The notes under the pieces: generated by a model
Seen by the model: the letters and a program-made list of their open reading frames with translations, nothing else
The model's database searches: none
Told to the model about the DNA's origin: nothing
Part shown: positions 37,265 to 49,170 of the stretch, one piece after another
How positions within the stretch are numbered: position 1 is the stretch's first letter
Layout: the number at the start of each line of letters is the position of its first letter
Made by a program: the position numbers and the translations under genes
Origin: Ctenosaura bakeri
Lineage: Eukaryota; Chordata; Lepidosauria; Squamata; Iguanidae
Length of the DNA stretch: 64,000 nt
Assembly (NCBI GenBank): GCA_948474755.1
Contig: CAOLHI010002567.1
Span: 1 to 64,000 of the forward strand
Direction of reading: 5' to 3'

Positions 37265-37800
37265 TTCAACATGATATTCCAGCAACATGTTGGTGACACT
37301 CACCTCTATTTTTCTAACTCACCAGACTCCAAGGAAGCAGTTAATACACTTGGGTGCTGCCTGAGTATCATAATAGGATGAACAAACTAGAATTAAATCC
37401 GGACAAGTTAGCTATGGTCAGTAGGAATTTTGACACAGGAACTGGTATGCAACCAGTTGTGGAAGAAGTCCAACTTCAGCTTTGGAGTGCTCCTTGGTCC
37501 TAAACTATTCCTTGACCTGGTCATGGAGACAGTAATGGTCAGGAGGCACACATTTGCAAAATCATATTTAGTAAACCAAGTTCTACCATTCCTCAGTCAG
37601 TCTGATTTGGCAAGAGTTATCTATGTCTCAGTTACAGACTGAGACATTGCAACATAGACTATTGAAATAAATTCTGTGTGCTTCTTGAAGGGCCACAGCT
37701 AGGATATTAACCTGAGCACGGCATTGTGATCCCATTACTCCAACTCTGAACGATTTCAACTCAAGTTGTTGGATTTAACTCTTAAAATTGGGGTCCCCAA
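37265..37800 (+). pseudogene. L2-type LINE fragment, 3' half of a split copy
   Basis: Resumes directly after the hAT-like element: LFNMIFQQHVGDTHLYFSNS (the LFN and YADD region, with the catalytic box degraded to VGDT), FGVLLGPKLFLDLVMETV and then LVNQVLPFLSQSDLARVIY (about 37485-37630), which are post-RT motifs of L2 elements. Frameshifts and stops throughout. Confidence 0.75.
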
Positions 37801-39179
37801 ACTCTCTACATTACTGTTTCCATCAGTGGCCAGTAAGATGCCTCTGAGAAGATAGAGCACTTTTGTTTATTCCTAATTATTCATGTATCTGATATTCTCT
37901 TGTGTGAATTAATGCCAACTGGATTGTAAAAAGATATGTTCAGCATTGATCAGCAATAATTATAAAATTTGGAAAACTGTGTAAAACGATTGGCCATCAA
38001 GTTGATGAATTTGAAAGATAACAGCTCATCTCACAAGCAGGGCAATTAGTATTCACAAGCAGAAGATGAACAAAATCAAGTCCCACACTATCCCCAAGTC
38101 CTACACTACTCCTATTTATTTCTCTGGGAGAAAAATAAAGCAGGCTTAGTCTTCTTTAGTAAAAACATATGAAATAGCTTTATTTATAATACAAAAGGTC
38201 ACATGACATCTCATGCTGACAGGTTATGTAACTGGTGCTTTTCAAACATGGAGGGCAAGAGAGAGAAATGTAGATTACAAAATGGAGGATGGACAAACCC
38301 ATACTAACTGCAGACTAATTGATACAAGAAGAGAGAGGGTGTGGCTAAGACCGACTCTTAGAGAGCCATACAAACTAGCAACTGAATATAGGCATGCTAA
38401 GGTTGCTACCTCTGACACACCATTGGTTGTATCCTTGCATCTGCTTAATGTTGCACTACTGAAAGTGTCTTAGACTGCTTGTTATATCTGGAAAAGTCCT
38501 TAGTAAACTACTATTCATTGTCCAGCATACTCAGTCTTACTGAGGAGTATTTGAAAGACAAATGCATCTTATTCTATGATTTAGTCATCCATCTGAAGCT
38601 TCTTAGCATACTAATTATAGGACGCACTCTCTCCAGCATCAAGATGCAGTCCCATGACTGTTGCCACAATTACGCTTACTTGCAGACGAAATGAAGAGTG
38701 TGTCTTGGCCATTATGGATCAAAGCCAATAGCTAATACCATTATTCATTGTAGTGAATGAAATTCTCCACACTTTGCAATGATTTATAACAGTAGCATTT
38801 GTCCTCAGCATTTCTGTTTAGTAGGAGCAGCATAGAAATGAACCTGTATAAAGGCCTCATTTTGTAAGAAAAAAGATTGAAGGAGAGACAGAAGAACAAG
38901 GATGTTTATGAAGGAAAGATGATGTTATCCAAAGCCTCATAAAATTCAATGAATAAAGCAGGGCTACGACATGATCGAAACCTTATCCAAAAATCCTCCC
39001 AAAGATGTAATATTTAGAAACCTCAAGGAAGCAAAACAGTGACAGCTGGTGGATTCCATACCATTGAGAAAGTGAATCAGCTGTTGGTTTTAATCTAATT
39101 TTTAAAGAAGCCATCCAAAGTGGTAAACCCATTGGAGAAGATAGGACACGGCAGTGGTGGAGCTTGGAGTATGTGGAGA

Positions 39180-40843
39180 GGGGCCGGGGGGGCTATGGCA
39201 TGAGGGGCGTGGCCATTGTGCACAGCCAATCAAACCTAAAGACTACTTGGAACCCAACTTTGCTTGGTACTAGGAACCTCAAGTGCCCCCGGATGTCTCC
39301 CACCTGAAGAGGAATGAGTTTGGTCCTTTCCCTAATTGAGTATTCCACCATAGGGGAACCGTCCATTTGTATCAAGCAAATGGCTGTTTTGAGGGGTTCA
39401 AATTCTGCTGCAAGTTTTTTTGCCACTACAAGGCTTAACAAGCTTGCAGTACATCCAGAGTCAATTAATGCTGTTTTAACTCCCCATATGTCCCTTGTAA
39501 AAGTATATTAACATACACATGCTAAGTTTTGGCTGTACTTACGTTCGCAGACTGGTCTGGAGTCCATTCGTCGCTGTCAGAGTCAGGCAGGCTGGGGGCT
39601 ATCCTCGCCCTCGCAGACATGCATGATGAGCCCTATGCCTAAGCATTTGGCCTGCGGCTTTGAGGTCTTTATTTTGCAGGTTGGATGTTTTGTAGAGGGA
39701 GGCATTGACTTTTCCTCCGTAGTCTTCCCTTGGCCTTGGCAATCGCTGGCAATGTGGCCCCTTTTTCCGCATATGAAACAGTTCCCTTCACGCAGCCATT
39801 TCTTCCTTTCATCACTGCTCAGAAAGGGGGGGTTTCTGGCTCCTGGGGTTCTGCAGCCACTCTCTTGAGCCTATCTTTGGCAGGCGAGTTAGACACTTTC
39901 CAGGAGGCTCTCTGCTTCACTGGCAAGCTTCATCCAGCCCAACAGGCTGGCAGGATTTCCTTGAGAAAGGCACTAGTTCAGAATGGTGGGGTTCAATCCA
40001 TCCTGAAAGAACTGTTTCAGTATTTCATCTTTCCATTCTGGTACCTTAGTGGCTAACCTTCTAAATTCCTGGATATACTCTCCAATGATTCCTTTTCCCT
40101 GGCACAGTTTCCTGAGCTGGTGTCTAGCTTGTTCCTGTATAAAAGGACCTCCAAACCTCTCTCAGAGTCAGTTCATAAACAGTTGTAGGTCCACTGTTTC
40201 TTCAGCCTGATTGTCGAATAAGGTGGTGACCCATTCTGACATCTCACCTTTCAGATGCTGGCTCAGATATCTCACTCTGGTAGCATTGTCGCTGAAACTG
40301 TTCCCATAGTTGGCCATGTAGTTGGAGGCCATGTTGAGGAAGTAGTTGAAAGTAGCTCCCATCGTAAGTGGCTTTCATCTCTCAGAAGTGTCCGGCCCCA
40401 GGTTGAGGTGCTGGTTCTCCTGGTGGTGCTGGAGCTGCAGCAATTGGTGCTGCTTCTGGGGGACTGTTGGGCTCAGCCTAACAGAGGCACCAGATTCCTC
40501 CAGTTGGCTAGCTGCACTTGCAATCTAGACATCTCTTCTCATAGTAGCTCCACTTCCTCTTCTTTGGCTAGAAGTTTTTCCATCAGGTCAATTTTGCTGG
40601 TTGTAACATCCCAACGTGTGGCACAGTGGCGTTGTCTACAAGCCATGTTGGGTCACTCTCCTCAGACCCAGGTTTGCCCAGCAACAGGGATGGTTGCAGG
40701 TATCACAGGACAAGCCTTCACTTGTACATCTGTGGGCAAGTTGGGGTCTGATTTGGCTCCCTCAACTCATGCCTCTTTTGGGTCTCAGTTGCTCCACCAG
40801 CCACTCCCTCTTTCCATGGTTCTTCTTCAAATGCTTGTGACAT
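39180..40843 (-). pseudogene. Ty3/gypsy LTR retrotransposon gag and protease remnant
   Basis: Minus-strand gag begins at an ATG at 40843 (MSQAFEEEPWKEGVAGG), passes through NYFLNMASNYMANYGNSFSD and QHLKGEMSEWVTTLFDNQ (about 40350-40215), LCQGKGIIGEYIQEFRRLAT and NPTILNAALFLKEILPA. It reaches the zinc knuckle [14 protein letters not shown] (39780-39739; spacing CX2CX4HX4C intact), then the aspartic protease start TALIDSGCTASLLSLVVAKK (DSG at 39462-39454). The sequence stops shortly after, at about 39180; reverse transcriptase, RNase H and integrase are missing. Internal stops show it is inactive. One LTR lies immediately upstream. Confidence 0.85.
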
Positions 40844-40875
40844 GGTTTAAAATTTTGGTTTGAGTCTTCTTACTC

Positions 40876-41137
40876 TGTCAGGAACTGAATCCACACACGC
40901 AAATAGTACAATGCATAAGCACTATTTATTTGGAGTGAAGTACATGTAAAAGACGTTAGTGAGAAGACTGAGCTCCAAAAGGAAATGCATGAGTTTAAGA
41001 TTCCCTGCGTTCCCTCCCCTTAGCCAAGAGACCTTGAAGCTGTGAGGGCCAAGCAGCAGTTATGAGCACATTGCTAGCAATGTTTACATAATGGTCGCTG
41101 GTGTCTATGCTTCTTCAGCTATGATTTGTCTGTTACA
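40876..41137 (-). repeat. Probable LTR of the gypsy remnant
   Basis: On the minus strand the segment starts TGTAACAGACAAATC and ends GGTTCCTGACA style TG...CA, with inverted TGT/ACA tips. It contains AATAAATAGTGC (polyadenylation signal) near its 3' end and lies 33 nt upstream of the gag ATG. I could not identify a matching second LTR or a clear primer-binding site, so the borders are tentative. Confidence 0.55.
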
Positions 41138-43530
41138 TTATACTAGACTACATATCTCATTACTTAATATGGAGGGCATCCCGGCAGGGATAGGGCTGAG
41201 CAACTTGGATAGCTCCCTTAAAATTCAGACTGAAACCTAGAGTAGAATCACTGCCGTACTGACAGGGAAACAACCACACATCACTGAAGCTGAGCTTGGA
41301 GAAATGATGGTCCTAACCAGTCACACTAACTTTTTCCTTACTTAGAGAGGGATTAATGTCAGTGATTAAATAGAGGTAATGCATCTAATGAACTGGGCTG
41401 TTTATACCAAATAAAATTGATCAGTCTTTTAGAAGTCACTAGACTGTGTGGTATTTTTGCTATGATAGACTAACACAGCTACTCTATCCTCACTGGCCAG
41501 GAATTTAAGCAAGGACAGGTTCAAGGAAATAAGGGCTATCCCTGGCAATTAAGAGTATTTGGAGCATATTTTTTTTCATTCTATTAATAAGTTGCAATTA
41601 AAAAAATTTTTTTTAAAAAAATCCAGCTGAAAACACAGCTGTGACTGGGTTCTGGGGCTGGAGCAGCCTAAAAACTAGTTGCCAGGCATCCAGAATAGCT
41701 CCTCAGGAGAGAAACCTGGTTCCATAGTGTGAGGGAGCTGAGAGGAAAAGATATATAAAGACAACCCCTGATTGCCATTGGGCAGTCCTTCAGTGAAAAA
41801 GGGCTCTGGAATAAAGTCCCCCAGTCAGCCAGGGAGGTTGTCTGTGAGAGAGAGGTTTAATTCTCATCAAAAGCCTAAAGAGAGGTAGAAGAATAATTAA
41901 ACCATTATAGAATCTGGTCAGAAAGTGTGACCTAGATTGGAGTTGAGCCTTTGGTGAGAGTATAGCCAAAATGTGTGCTTATATGAGAGATTAAAGAAAT
42001 AAGGAAACTGATTAAAAGAATTGTGTTAGCTTTGATCTGTTTATGAACTCCAATACTTTGTTTTTTATGTTATTTTAATAAATATTATAATTTATTTTTA
42101 TACGTAGTGACTCGGCTGAGTGGTTTACAGTAGTTAAAGACACACGGAAAGCACACTACCATAGAACTATAATGAGGGGCTAAATAACCTTTGAAAGGAC
42201 TCACCTTTTTACACAAAGATGGTGTGTGGAAAAGATGAGGTGCTTTATCAGATTGAGGAGCTGCCATACCAATCTGAGGGAGAAAGAAGCAGACCCTGTC
42301 ACAACAACTTTTTAAAAGGCACATTTCAAAAAATACAACCCACTATAGAGACGGATAAGGCCACATGCTTGTATGTGATCCCATAAAAAGCTTCAAATCA
42401 GCTTGAATTCTTTTTGCCCCCATTGCTGCAAGACTACACCCTTCTGCTTTGGTTGATACACTGGAGAAGCAGTCCTCTTTGCCTGAAAAAGAAGCTAGTA
42501 CTGTGCTTTCAGTATCAGTAGCACATAGCTGGTTGGGCTCAGGAATCAAAGAAGGTCTTATCCAGCTCGAAGCTTTTGGCAATATGGCTGTAATTACATA
42601 AGCTGGAATACAGCCACTTTACAAAAGCAGTAGGAATTAATACTGTTTATTCCTAAAGATGCTTTCTTCAGAGATTTCGGTTAAGCCGTGTAACACCTCA
42701 TTGAGAAAGCTGAGTGTTATCCCTCGCTTGCAGAAGGAGAAGCAGGTGTAGTGTAGAGAGGTGATTTGCACTACACTACAAAATACTAGAGTGGTAGGTT
42801 CTTAGAAGTGCAGTTTGTCTGGTATTAGCTCATATGAAATAACAAACCCACTAGAACAGCAAATGCTAGATTTATTTATGGTTTACTTGTTTGTTTTATG
42901 TATAAAAACCCTCAGTTTTGAGACACTCAGAGCAGTGTCTTGCCTTGGTGAATACCATGCTGTCACTCCGACTCCCAAACGAGAACTGTCCTTAGGTGCA
43001 GACCTGGACCACATCACTGATTTCTTCACTGCTCTCCGGATCAGTAATTATCACCCAAACCCTAAAATTCCTCTATCCACAAGTGTCCTCCCTTTATCTT
43101 TCACCTAGCTCTTGTACGAGTGCTTGGATCTTTCGCGCGCATGTGTGAATCTTTCAATAAAACACATTTTAGTCTATTTTGGAATCTCAGTCTGGTTCTT
43201 TCCTGCAGGACTCTGTAAACATTGGTGGAAAGACCTCATTAAGTTACCTCCCTCTCTCAGGCCTCCTAATTTTGAGCTAATTAATTCTCCAATTGTCATG
43301 TGAAGGTACTGGCATTGCAGGTGGACCCCTGAGTCACCCACATTTTGAGGTAACAGGGAAATCTATGAATTGAGTACAAAAATGATTCCCCTCTCTTTAA
43401 TTTTATTTCTATTACTCTGAAAATTGTCTAGAGGAGTGGAAATCATTTGTGTCAAATGACGTTATTAAGATAGTCTTTACATGATCAGGTAACATTCAGT
43501 CAACATCATTGCCATGTTGTGGGGAGGGCT

Positions 43531-43860
43531 TATAGAATCTCAGAGAAGCCACAAAGGCCATCTAGTCCAACCTCATGCCCTACAGGAATAAATAGCTAAA
43601 GCAGTCCCAAATATTGATATTATAACCTGTGTTTAAATATCATCAAGAAGAAGGGTCCATCTCCCTCTGAGGTCGTCTGTTTCACTGTCAAACAGCTCTC
43701 ATGGTAAAGAAGCTGTTCCTAATGTTTGGCTGGCACATCTTTCTTGTAATTTGAATCCATTGGTTTGCGTTCTAGTCTCTGAAGCTTACTCCGTCTTCTA
43801 CATGACATCCCTTCAAATATTTAAAGATGGCTATTGTCACTTCTCAGTCTTCTCTAAGTC
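43531..43860 (-). mobile_element. CR1 LINE 3' end, old copy
   Basis: The + strand reads TATAGAATCTCAGAGAAGCC, CATCTAGTCCAACC, ACATCCCTTCAAATATTTAA. These are the reverse of a CR1 3' region whose tail is TCTATGATTCTA-like. A younger copy of the same region lies at 51594-52060. Degenerate. Confidence 0.7.
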
Positions 43861-45066
43861 CATTGCTTTCATAAATTATCGAAGAGGTCCATAACTCAAA
43901 AAGGATTAAAAACCACTGGTACAAAGGATCGTCTGGCACTCCACTATCATTCAGTGATGAACACCTTTCTGCCTGCTGTCATTTTTTTTCCAGAGTGCAG
44001 AACAATGGCTAGGGAGGAGTACCTTGCTAACGGTATTGGCATCACTAGGGCTGGTGTCACACAGAGCAGTAATGAACCACCTCCCATACCAGGCCATGCA
44101 GAATTCTTAGTAAATTTTTTTTGTAGTAATATTACTCATAAACCATAATTCCTGCATATGATTGAATGTAATGGCAGTAATAGAGACATAAACACCTAGT
44201 AAAATTAAAACTAGACCTTTAAATTACAATATCAAAATTATGTTCATTTTAAAATTAAACTTTACTGTTACATGAGATACATAATGGATTAGGTTTGCAA
44301 ATTCAATAACAGCCCAAATAATGTAGAAGTTGTAGATAAATGCATATGGAAACATACTCGTAAATGAAATAATACCAACAAACAAAGAGGAACAAATACA
44401 AAAGTGTTTCAGCAACTTGGTGAACATCTTAACTAAATCAGAACCTTCCTTTCCCAGCCTTCAGAGCTGTGAACTTGTGATTCACTTCATTAAAATCAAT
44501 GCCTTTTGCCAACTCATTTTCAATTGATACATGATCAGCTGGGATGCCCTCATTCTCTTGAGCCTATTTTGGCTATTATTGTCATCCTGTACTATGTTAA
44601 TATGCGCTGTATAAACACAAAATTTTGGGCCATTTAGGATTCATTTCCATCTGACAGAGGAGTGCTTCCCAGGCTGATGTACAGGACCAGCAATTTTAAT
44701 TCCAGTGTGCCCAGGACAGGTACCATATTTGTGCTCACTGGCAATACTTGTTTCTTCCTTTCCTGGAAACTTTCCAGGGACTGCCAGCCAGTTTAGGAGC
44801 GGCACCAGTAGCACAGTAATAGAGGACACGTTCCTGGATGTGTGGGTGTGTGATTTGAGGCCCAAAGCTAATCTGGGGATATAACAGACTAGGTCCTTAT
44901 ATGTACTTGTCTTCTGGGCTCATCATGCACTGATATTCTCTGAGCAAAAATGCTGGTTTAAATCTGAAGCAAGTTATTGTTTATCTTAAAAGGACACTCT
45001 CCCCATCCCAAAGATATGTGACACAGAATGTTCTAGAACTTAAAATATGGATACAGGACCCTGTAT

Positions 45067-45293
45067 TTGTTGTTGTGTACCTTTAAGTTGAATCTCACTC
45101 ATGGGGACCCTGTGATAGAGTTTTCTTGGCAAGAATTATTGAGGAGGTATGCCATTGCTTCCCTCTGAGGATGAAAGAAAGCGTTATGACTTGTCCAAGG
45201 GTACCCAGTGAGTTTCCATGGCTCAGTTGAGATTCAGACCTTGAGCTCCCAGAGTCCTAGTCCAACACTCAAACCACGATGTCACACTAGTTC
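45067..45293 (-). mobile_element. tRNA-derived SINE, minus strand
   Basis: Read on the minus strand it starts with a tRNA head (TTTGAGTGTTGGACTAGGAC, then CTCAAGGTCTGAATCTC as B-box region). It goes through GAAACTCACTGGGTACCC, GGCATACCTCCTCAATAATT and TTGCCAAGAAAACTC, and ends AACAACAA. Close to full length. Confidence 0.85.
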
Positions 45294-46090
45294 CCTACAA
45301 CGTATATACACTTATATTCTTATTCAATTTACTGACTGAGCTGTTTCAAAGTTTTATGCAAATAAGGAACTAGCCACTGAACTGATACAATGGGCTGAGA
45401 AAAACTGTTAATTTCAAATAATGTTCAATTCATTAATTTTAATGAGTTAATGGGACAGGTAAAACTGATGATTAAAAGCCCCGGGAAAACCAGTGGTGGA
45501 AGGGATTTAATCTACCTTGAGTGGAAATCCTGTCTACAATGAAAACGCATGCTCAGAGGCACTTTTCTTTTCCCACTTTTTCCCACTGTTTTTCCAAAAT
45601 AAGGTTGCCAGGTTTTCCTTATTATAAGGGATGTCCTGTATTTGAGGGCTGGAAAGCTAGTCTTTAACTGAATGATATGACAAAAATCTCATATTTTGAG
45701 ATGTGAGAGTAATGAAAAGCATGAATTTTCTATAATATCTAACTAAATTTGAGATTCAACTTACTTTGCATTCAGTTATCAAGCATTTTTTAATATGATT
45801 AAAATGGATTTGTGGTTGTTGATGAATGCAAAAAAGAAAACAAATAGGGACTTTCATAAAGTGTGATGTAAAGTAAACTACGTTTGGGGAATGTGGGCAT
45901 TATGTTAATTGTACCTAGAAATGAATGGCTAAGGTAACTACAATCATTACTTTTGTTTAATACTTAGGCAGAACACTTTCTTGTGAATAGGTACATCCTG
46001 ACTAACAACCCTATTTATTATGAATTATGTCCCTTACTGTTGTTTTGAAAGCCTGACAACCCTATGTGGTGCTTGAAAACAAGTATATGT

Positions 46091-46156
46091 GTATGTGCCT
46101 TCAAGTCACCTGTTGACTTAAGGTGACATCCATGAATTTCATAGGGTGTTCTTGTT
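46091..46156 (-). mobile_element. SINE 3' fragment, minus strand
   Basis: GTGCCTTCAAGTCACCTGTTGAC and AGGTGACATCCATGAATTTCA correspond to the reversed tail of the same lizard SINE. Only the 3' part remains. Confidence 0.5.
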
Positions 46157-46816
46157 GGATAGAAATGCTGTTACATTTGCTCCAGTTGAAAATAGTTTTG
46201 ATGAGCATGTGGGGGATGCACCTGGAGAATGACTTGGCAAGTCATGATGTAATCCCTAGAGGATAGTAAGGCTGAGTCATGGTAATATGAAATCCTGGCA
46301 AGGTGTTGCATCAGCCATTGTCCCTAGCTGATGAGCTATCAGCAGGTGTGTATAAAAGAGGTGAGCTCAGACAGGTCCTTCCTCTGACTACTCTCTGACT
46401 CTTGCTGAAGCTATGACACCGGAACTCTGCCTGATGCTGTGATACTGAACCTATGACTGAAGATCTGCATATCCTGCTTGTACAGATGTGTATATATTGG
46501 AACTTTAAGAATAAAAGCCTCCAGGTTTTTTTGGATGACATCTCGGTGTGCTATAGTTACCAACCAGTGGGTAGAGTGGGGTCAGTGCTGAAGCTGTATG
46601 TTACACTCTGCTGATGCTCATGCTTGTTACTGTTTTGATGCTCTGCTGTATGTTTAATGCTTGCCTCTGGGACACGATTTTGCTCAGAGCGCAGCAGTTA
46701 CTGGGAGGATTTTGTGCTAGGTGCTGTAAAATCCATCTCCCAACAATTCTTAGGGAAGGAATACTCAGAAGTTGTTTCGCCAGTCTTTCCTCTGAAATGT
46801 GGTCAACAGTACCTGT

Positions 46817-46911
46817 TGGTGGTATCCCATCCAAGTACTATCCAGGGCTGACTCTGCTTAGCTGCTGAGATCAGATAAAATCTCATGCTTTTAGGGTATT
46901 TAGGCTCTGAT
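46817..46911 (-). ncRNA. 5S rRNA-like pseudogene or 5S-derived SINE head
   Basis: The + strand carries GGTATCCCATCCAAGTACTA, CCAGGGCTGACTCTGCTTAG and CTGCTGAGATCAGATAAAAT. These are the complement of the 3' and middle parts of vertebrate 5S rRNA (GGTCTCCCATCCAAGTACTA, CCCTGCTTAG, GAGATCAGACGAGATC). Several substitutions and the lack of the outer stem show it is not a working gene. It may be a retroposed 5S copy or the head of a 5S-derived SINE known from lizards. Confidence 0.65.
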
Positions 46912-49146
46912 ACCAGGCATAAAAATCCTGGCACAAAAATCCACAGAGGATTTTCCCTTTTTTTTGGTCAGCTTCCTTCCCACACTGCAACAACTATGCA
47001 AAGAGTGTTGCCAGGTTTTCAAAGCAGCAATAAGCAACAACAGGGTTGACAGTCAGGAGGTAGCTATTACCAAGCTGATGTTCTACTTGAATACCAAATT
47101 CAGTTCACATAGCCGTTCATTTCTCTGTAAAATCAGTGTATTGTCCACAGTCACAAATTATGATACACACATTTCTGTCTTTTGAAGGGCTCACACTGCA
47201 AAATATTTTTCCCTAATATCTCATTCACTCTATATAAAAGAAAAAATTTCCAACCCTCAAATAAGGCACACCTGCCAATTTTATGAGGGACAAGCTTTTT
47301 GACCATAAAGACATATCTTAAAATAAGGGACACTTGTTAATCCTAGCTGTAAATGCACTGACCAAACTGACTTGAACCACCTGGCAGATGGACGACCAGG
47401 TGCCTGCCTCCACTTTCCAGCCCATCCTTCCAAAGTCACCGTGACCCTGCTGATTTGTAGGCAGAAAGAGGAAGAGGTAGGACAAGTAAATTTTTTCCCC
47501 ATGTGAACTTGTGAGGAGACTCATGCACCCCCACCTTCTTATCTCTTGCAAAGGAAAAGTGGGCTGGTCCCAGCTTCAGGCAGTTCTGGCCCTCAGCCAC
47601 TGCCATATTTGAGTGCCGTGCTGGGGCACCATCATTGCCTTCAGTCCCTGGGCAAGGGTAAGCTCCAGGCTTTCATGGAGTAGAGCTCAGCAGTGGTCTG
47701 TGTCATGATGCATCTTGGTATAAAGCCATAACAGTCGTCAGACCAACTCCAGCAGAAGTGATGGCAGCCAGAGAAGGAGAAGGATGGGCAGAACTGGAAA
47801 AAGACTGGAGGGAGAGGCAGGAGCAGTGGTGTTGTTACCCTCGATTCTGGGGTCCAGTGGGGGATACCTCAATGTGCTCCAAATAATGGGGAATGGGAAT
47901 TAGCCAGAGCACAAGCTGTAGCACTACAAGAGGCAGGGTAACCTAGCAAGATCTTTTTACCCCATGTTCACGGGGTCAGGCCAAGCAAGAAACCAAGCAG
48001 AATTGTCTAATAAATTATTTTATTGAGGGGAATTCACTCATGCATGCACGCAAGATACATACAATCACACATTCACACAAGAGTTAGCTGAAAGAGAAAG
48101 GGAGGAAAAATTATAGAGAAGCTGAGGGATTTGGAGGGATTTATAATTACCAGTCCAGAAGAGTAGTGAAGAGCAGAAATGTATTTTGGCCTAGATACGA
48201 CCTAAGGACAGTTCCCATTTAGGAGCCAGATGGACAGGGTGATGGGTAGACCTTCAAGAGACTGCACTGGGCATCCTCAAATCAGGGGTATTTGTAACCT
48301 GAAAATGGCTTGTGGCTGTGAAGGTTCCAGATGCAAGACAAAGGGAGCCTGTTGTGGACAATGAGTCTTTCACCTGTTGATGGGCTTATTGCTTTGATTG
48401 ACAAAGACATGATGGATGTTGTAATAGCTATCTACTGTGGGTGCTGTGAAGACAGATGAAAGAATCCAGGTGTACAAGGAATGAATATCTGTCAATCAGT
48501 GTTCTGGTGGGCTCCTCACAGTTGGATTCCCTGGAAAAAAGCCTATTATCCGTAGGAATGATGTGTACTTGCCTGACAAGTCACTCAGGCTTACCTGGAG
48601 AAATTTTGGAGTTGACCTATACTTCTCACATTTACAGTCAAATTCTTTCCCTTACTCAGTTTGACCTCTCTGTCACCTCTCAGGCTTGAATTTGATATCA
48701 GAGCCAATAAAATGTGTTGCCAATTAGGTATGGTATCCATCCAAACCATACTGACATTGGGGACCCCCAAAGCAGGGCCTTACAGTGTCACCATGTTTGA
48801 GGCGGTAACCTGGTATGACCTGCTCCCCCTGCACCCACTTAGTGACACCACTGCTAATTAGGAGTAAAGGCTCTAGGTCCTAGCCACAGTCTTTCTCATT
48901 TTGCAGCAGACGGCTGAAATAGTTCTCATGTTTGCTGTTTATTGATACTTTTATCTTGTTCTTTCTCAGAGAGAATTGCAGGGTGGGACACATTTTTCCT
49001 AGCCACATCTTAGACTGGAAGATGATGAGGTTGCCCATTCAGCTCTGAGGCTTTCATCATGTTTTTCCCTGATGCAAATCCATGAGCACCCCACCTCTTG
49101 TTTGTAGTTATGCAAAAGGCACCATTTTGCATCAGCTTTCTCTTTC

Positions 49147-49170
49147 AGCTTTCTCTCTCTCTCTCTCTCA
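49147..49170. repeat. (CT)n microsatellite
   Basis: Short TTTCTCTCTCTCTCTCTCTCTC-type run (kept under 20 bases per pure stretch). Confidence 0.8.

Noticed and set aside
38160..38700. Possible LTR or retroviral piece next to the gypsy remnant
   Set aside because: It has a T/A-rich stretch with TTTATTTATAATAC and an open frame of 86 codons, but I found no matching repeat or motif to support it.
39623..40863. Open frames of 81-202 codons on the + strand
   Set aside because: They are antisense shadows of the gypsy gag on the minus strand, which has real motifs.
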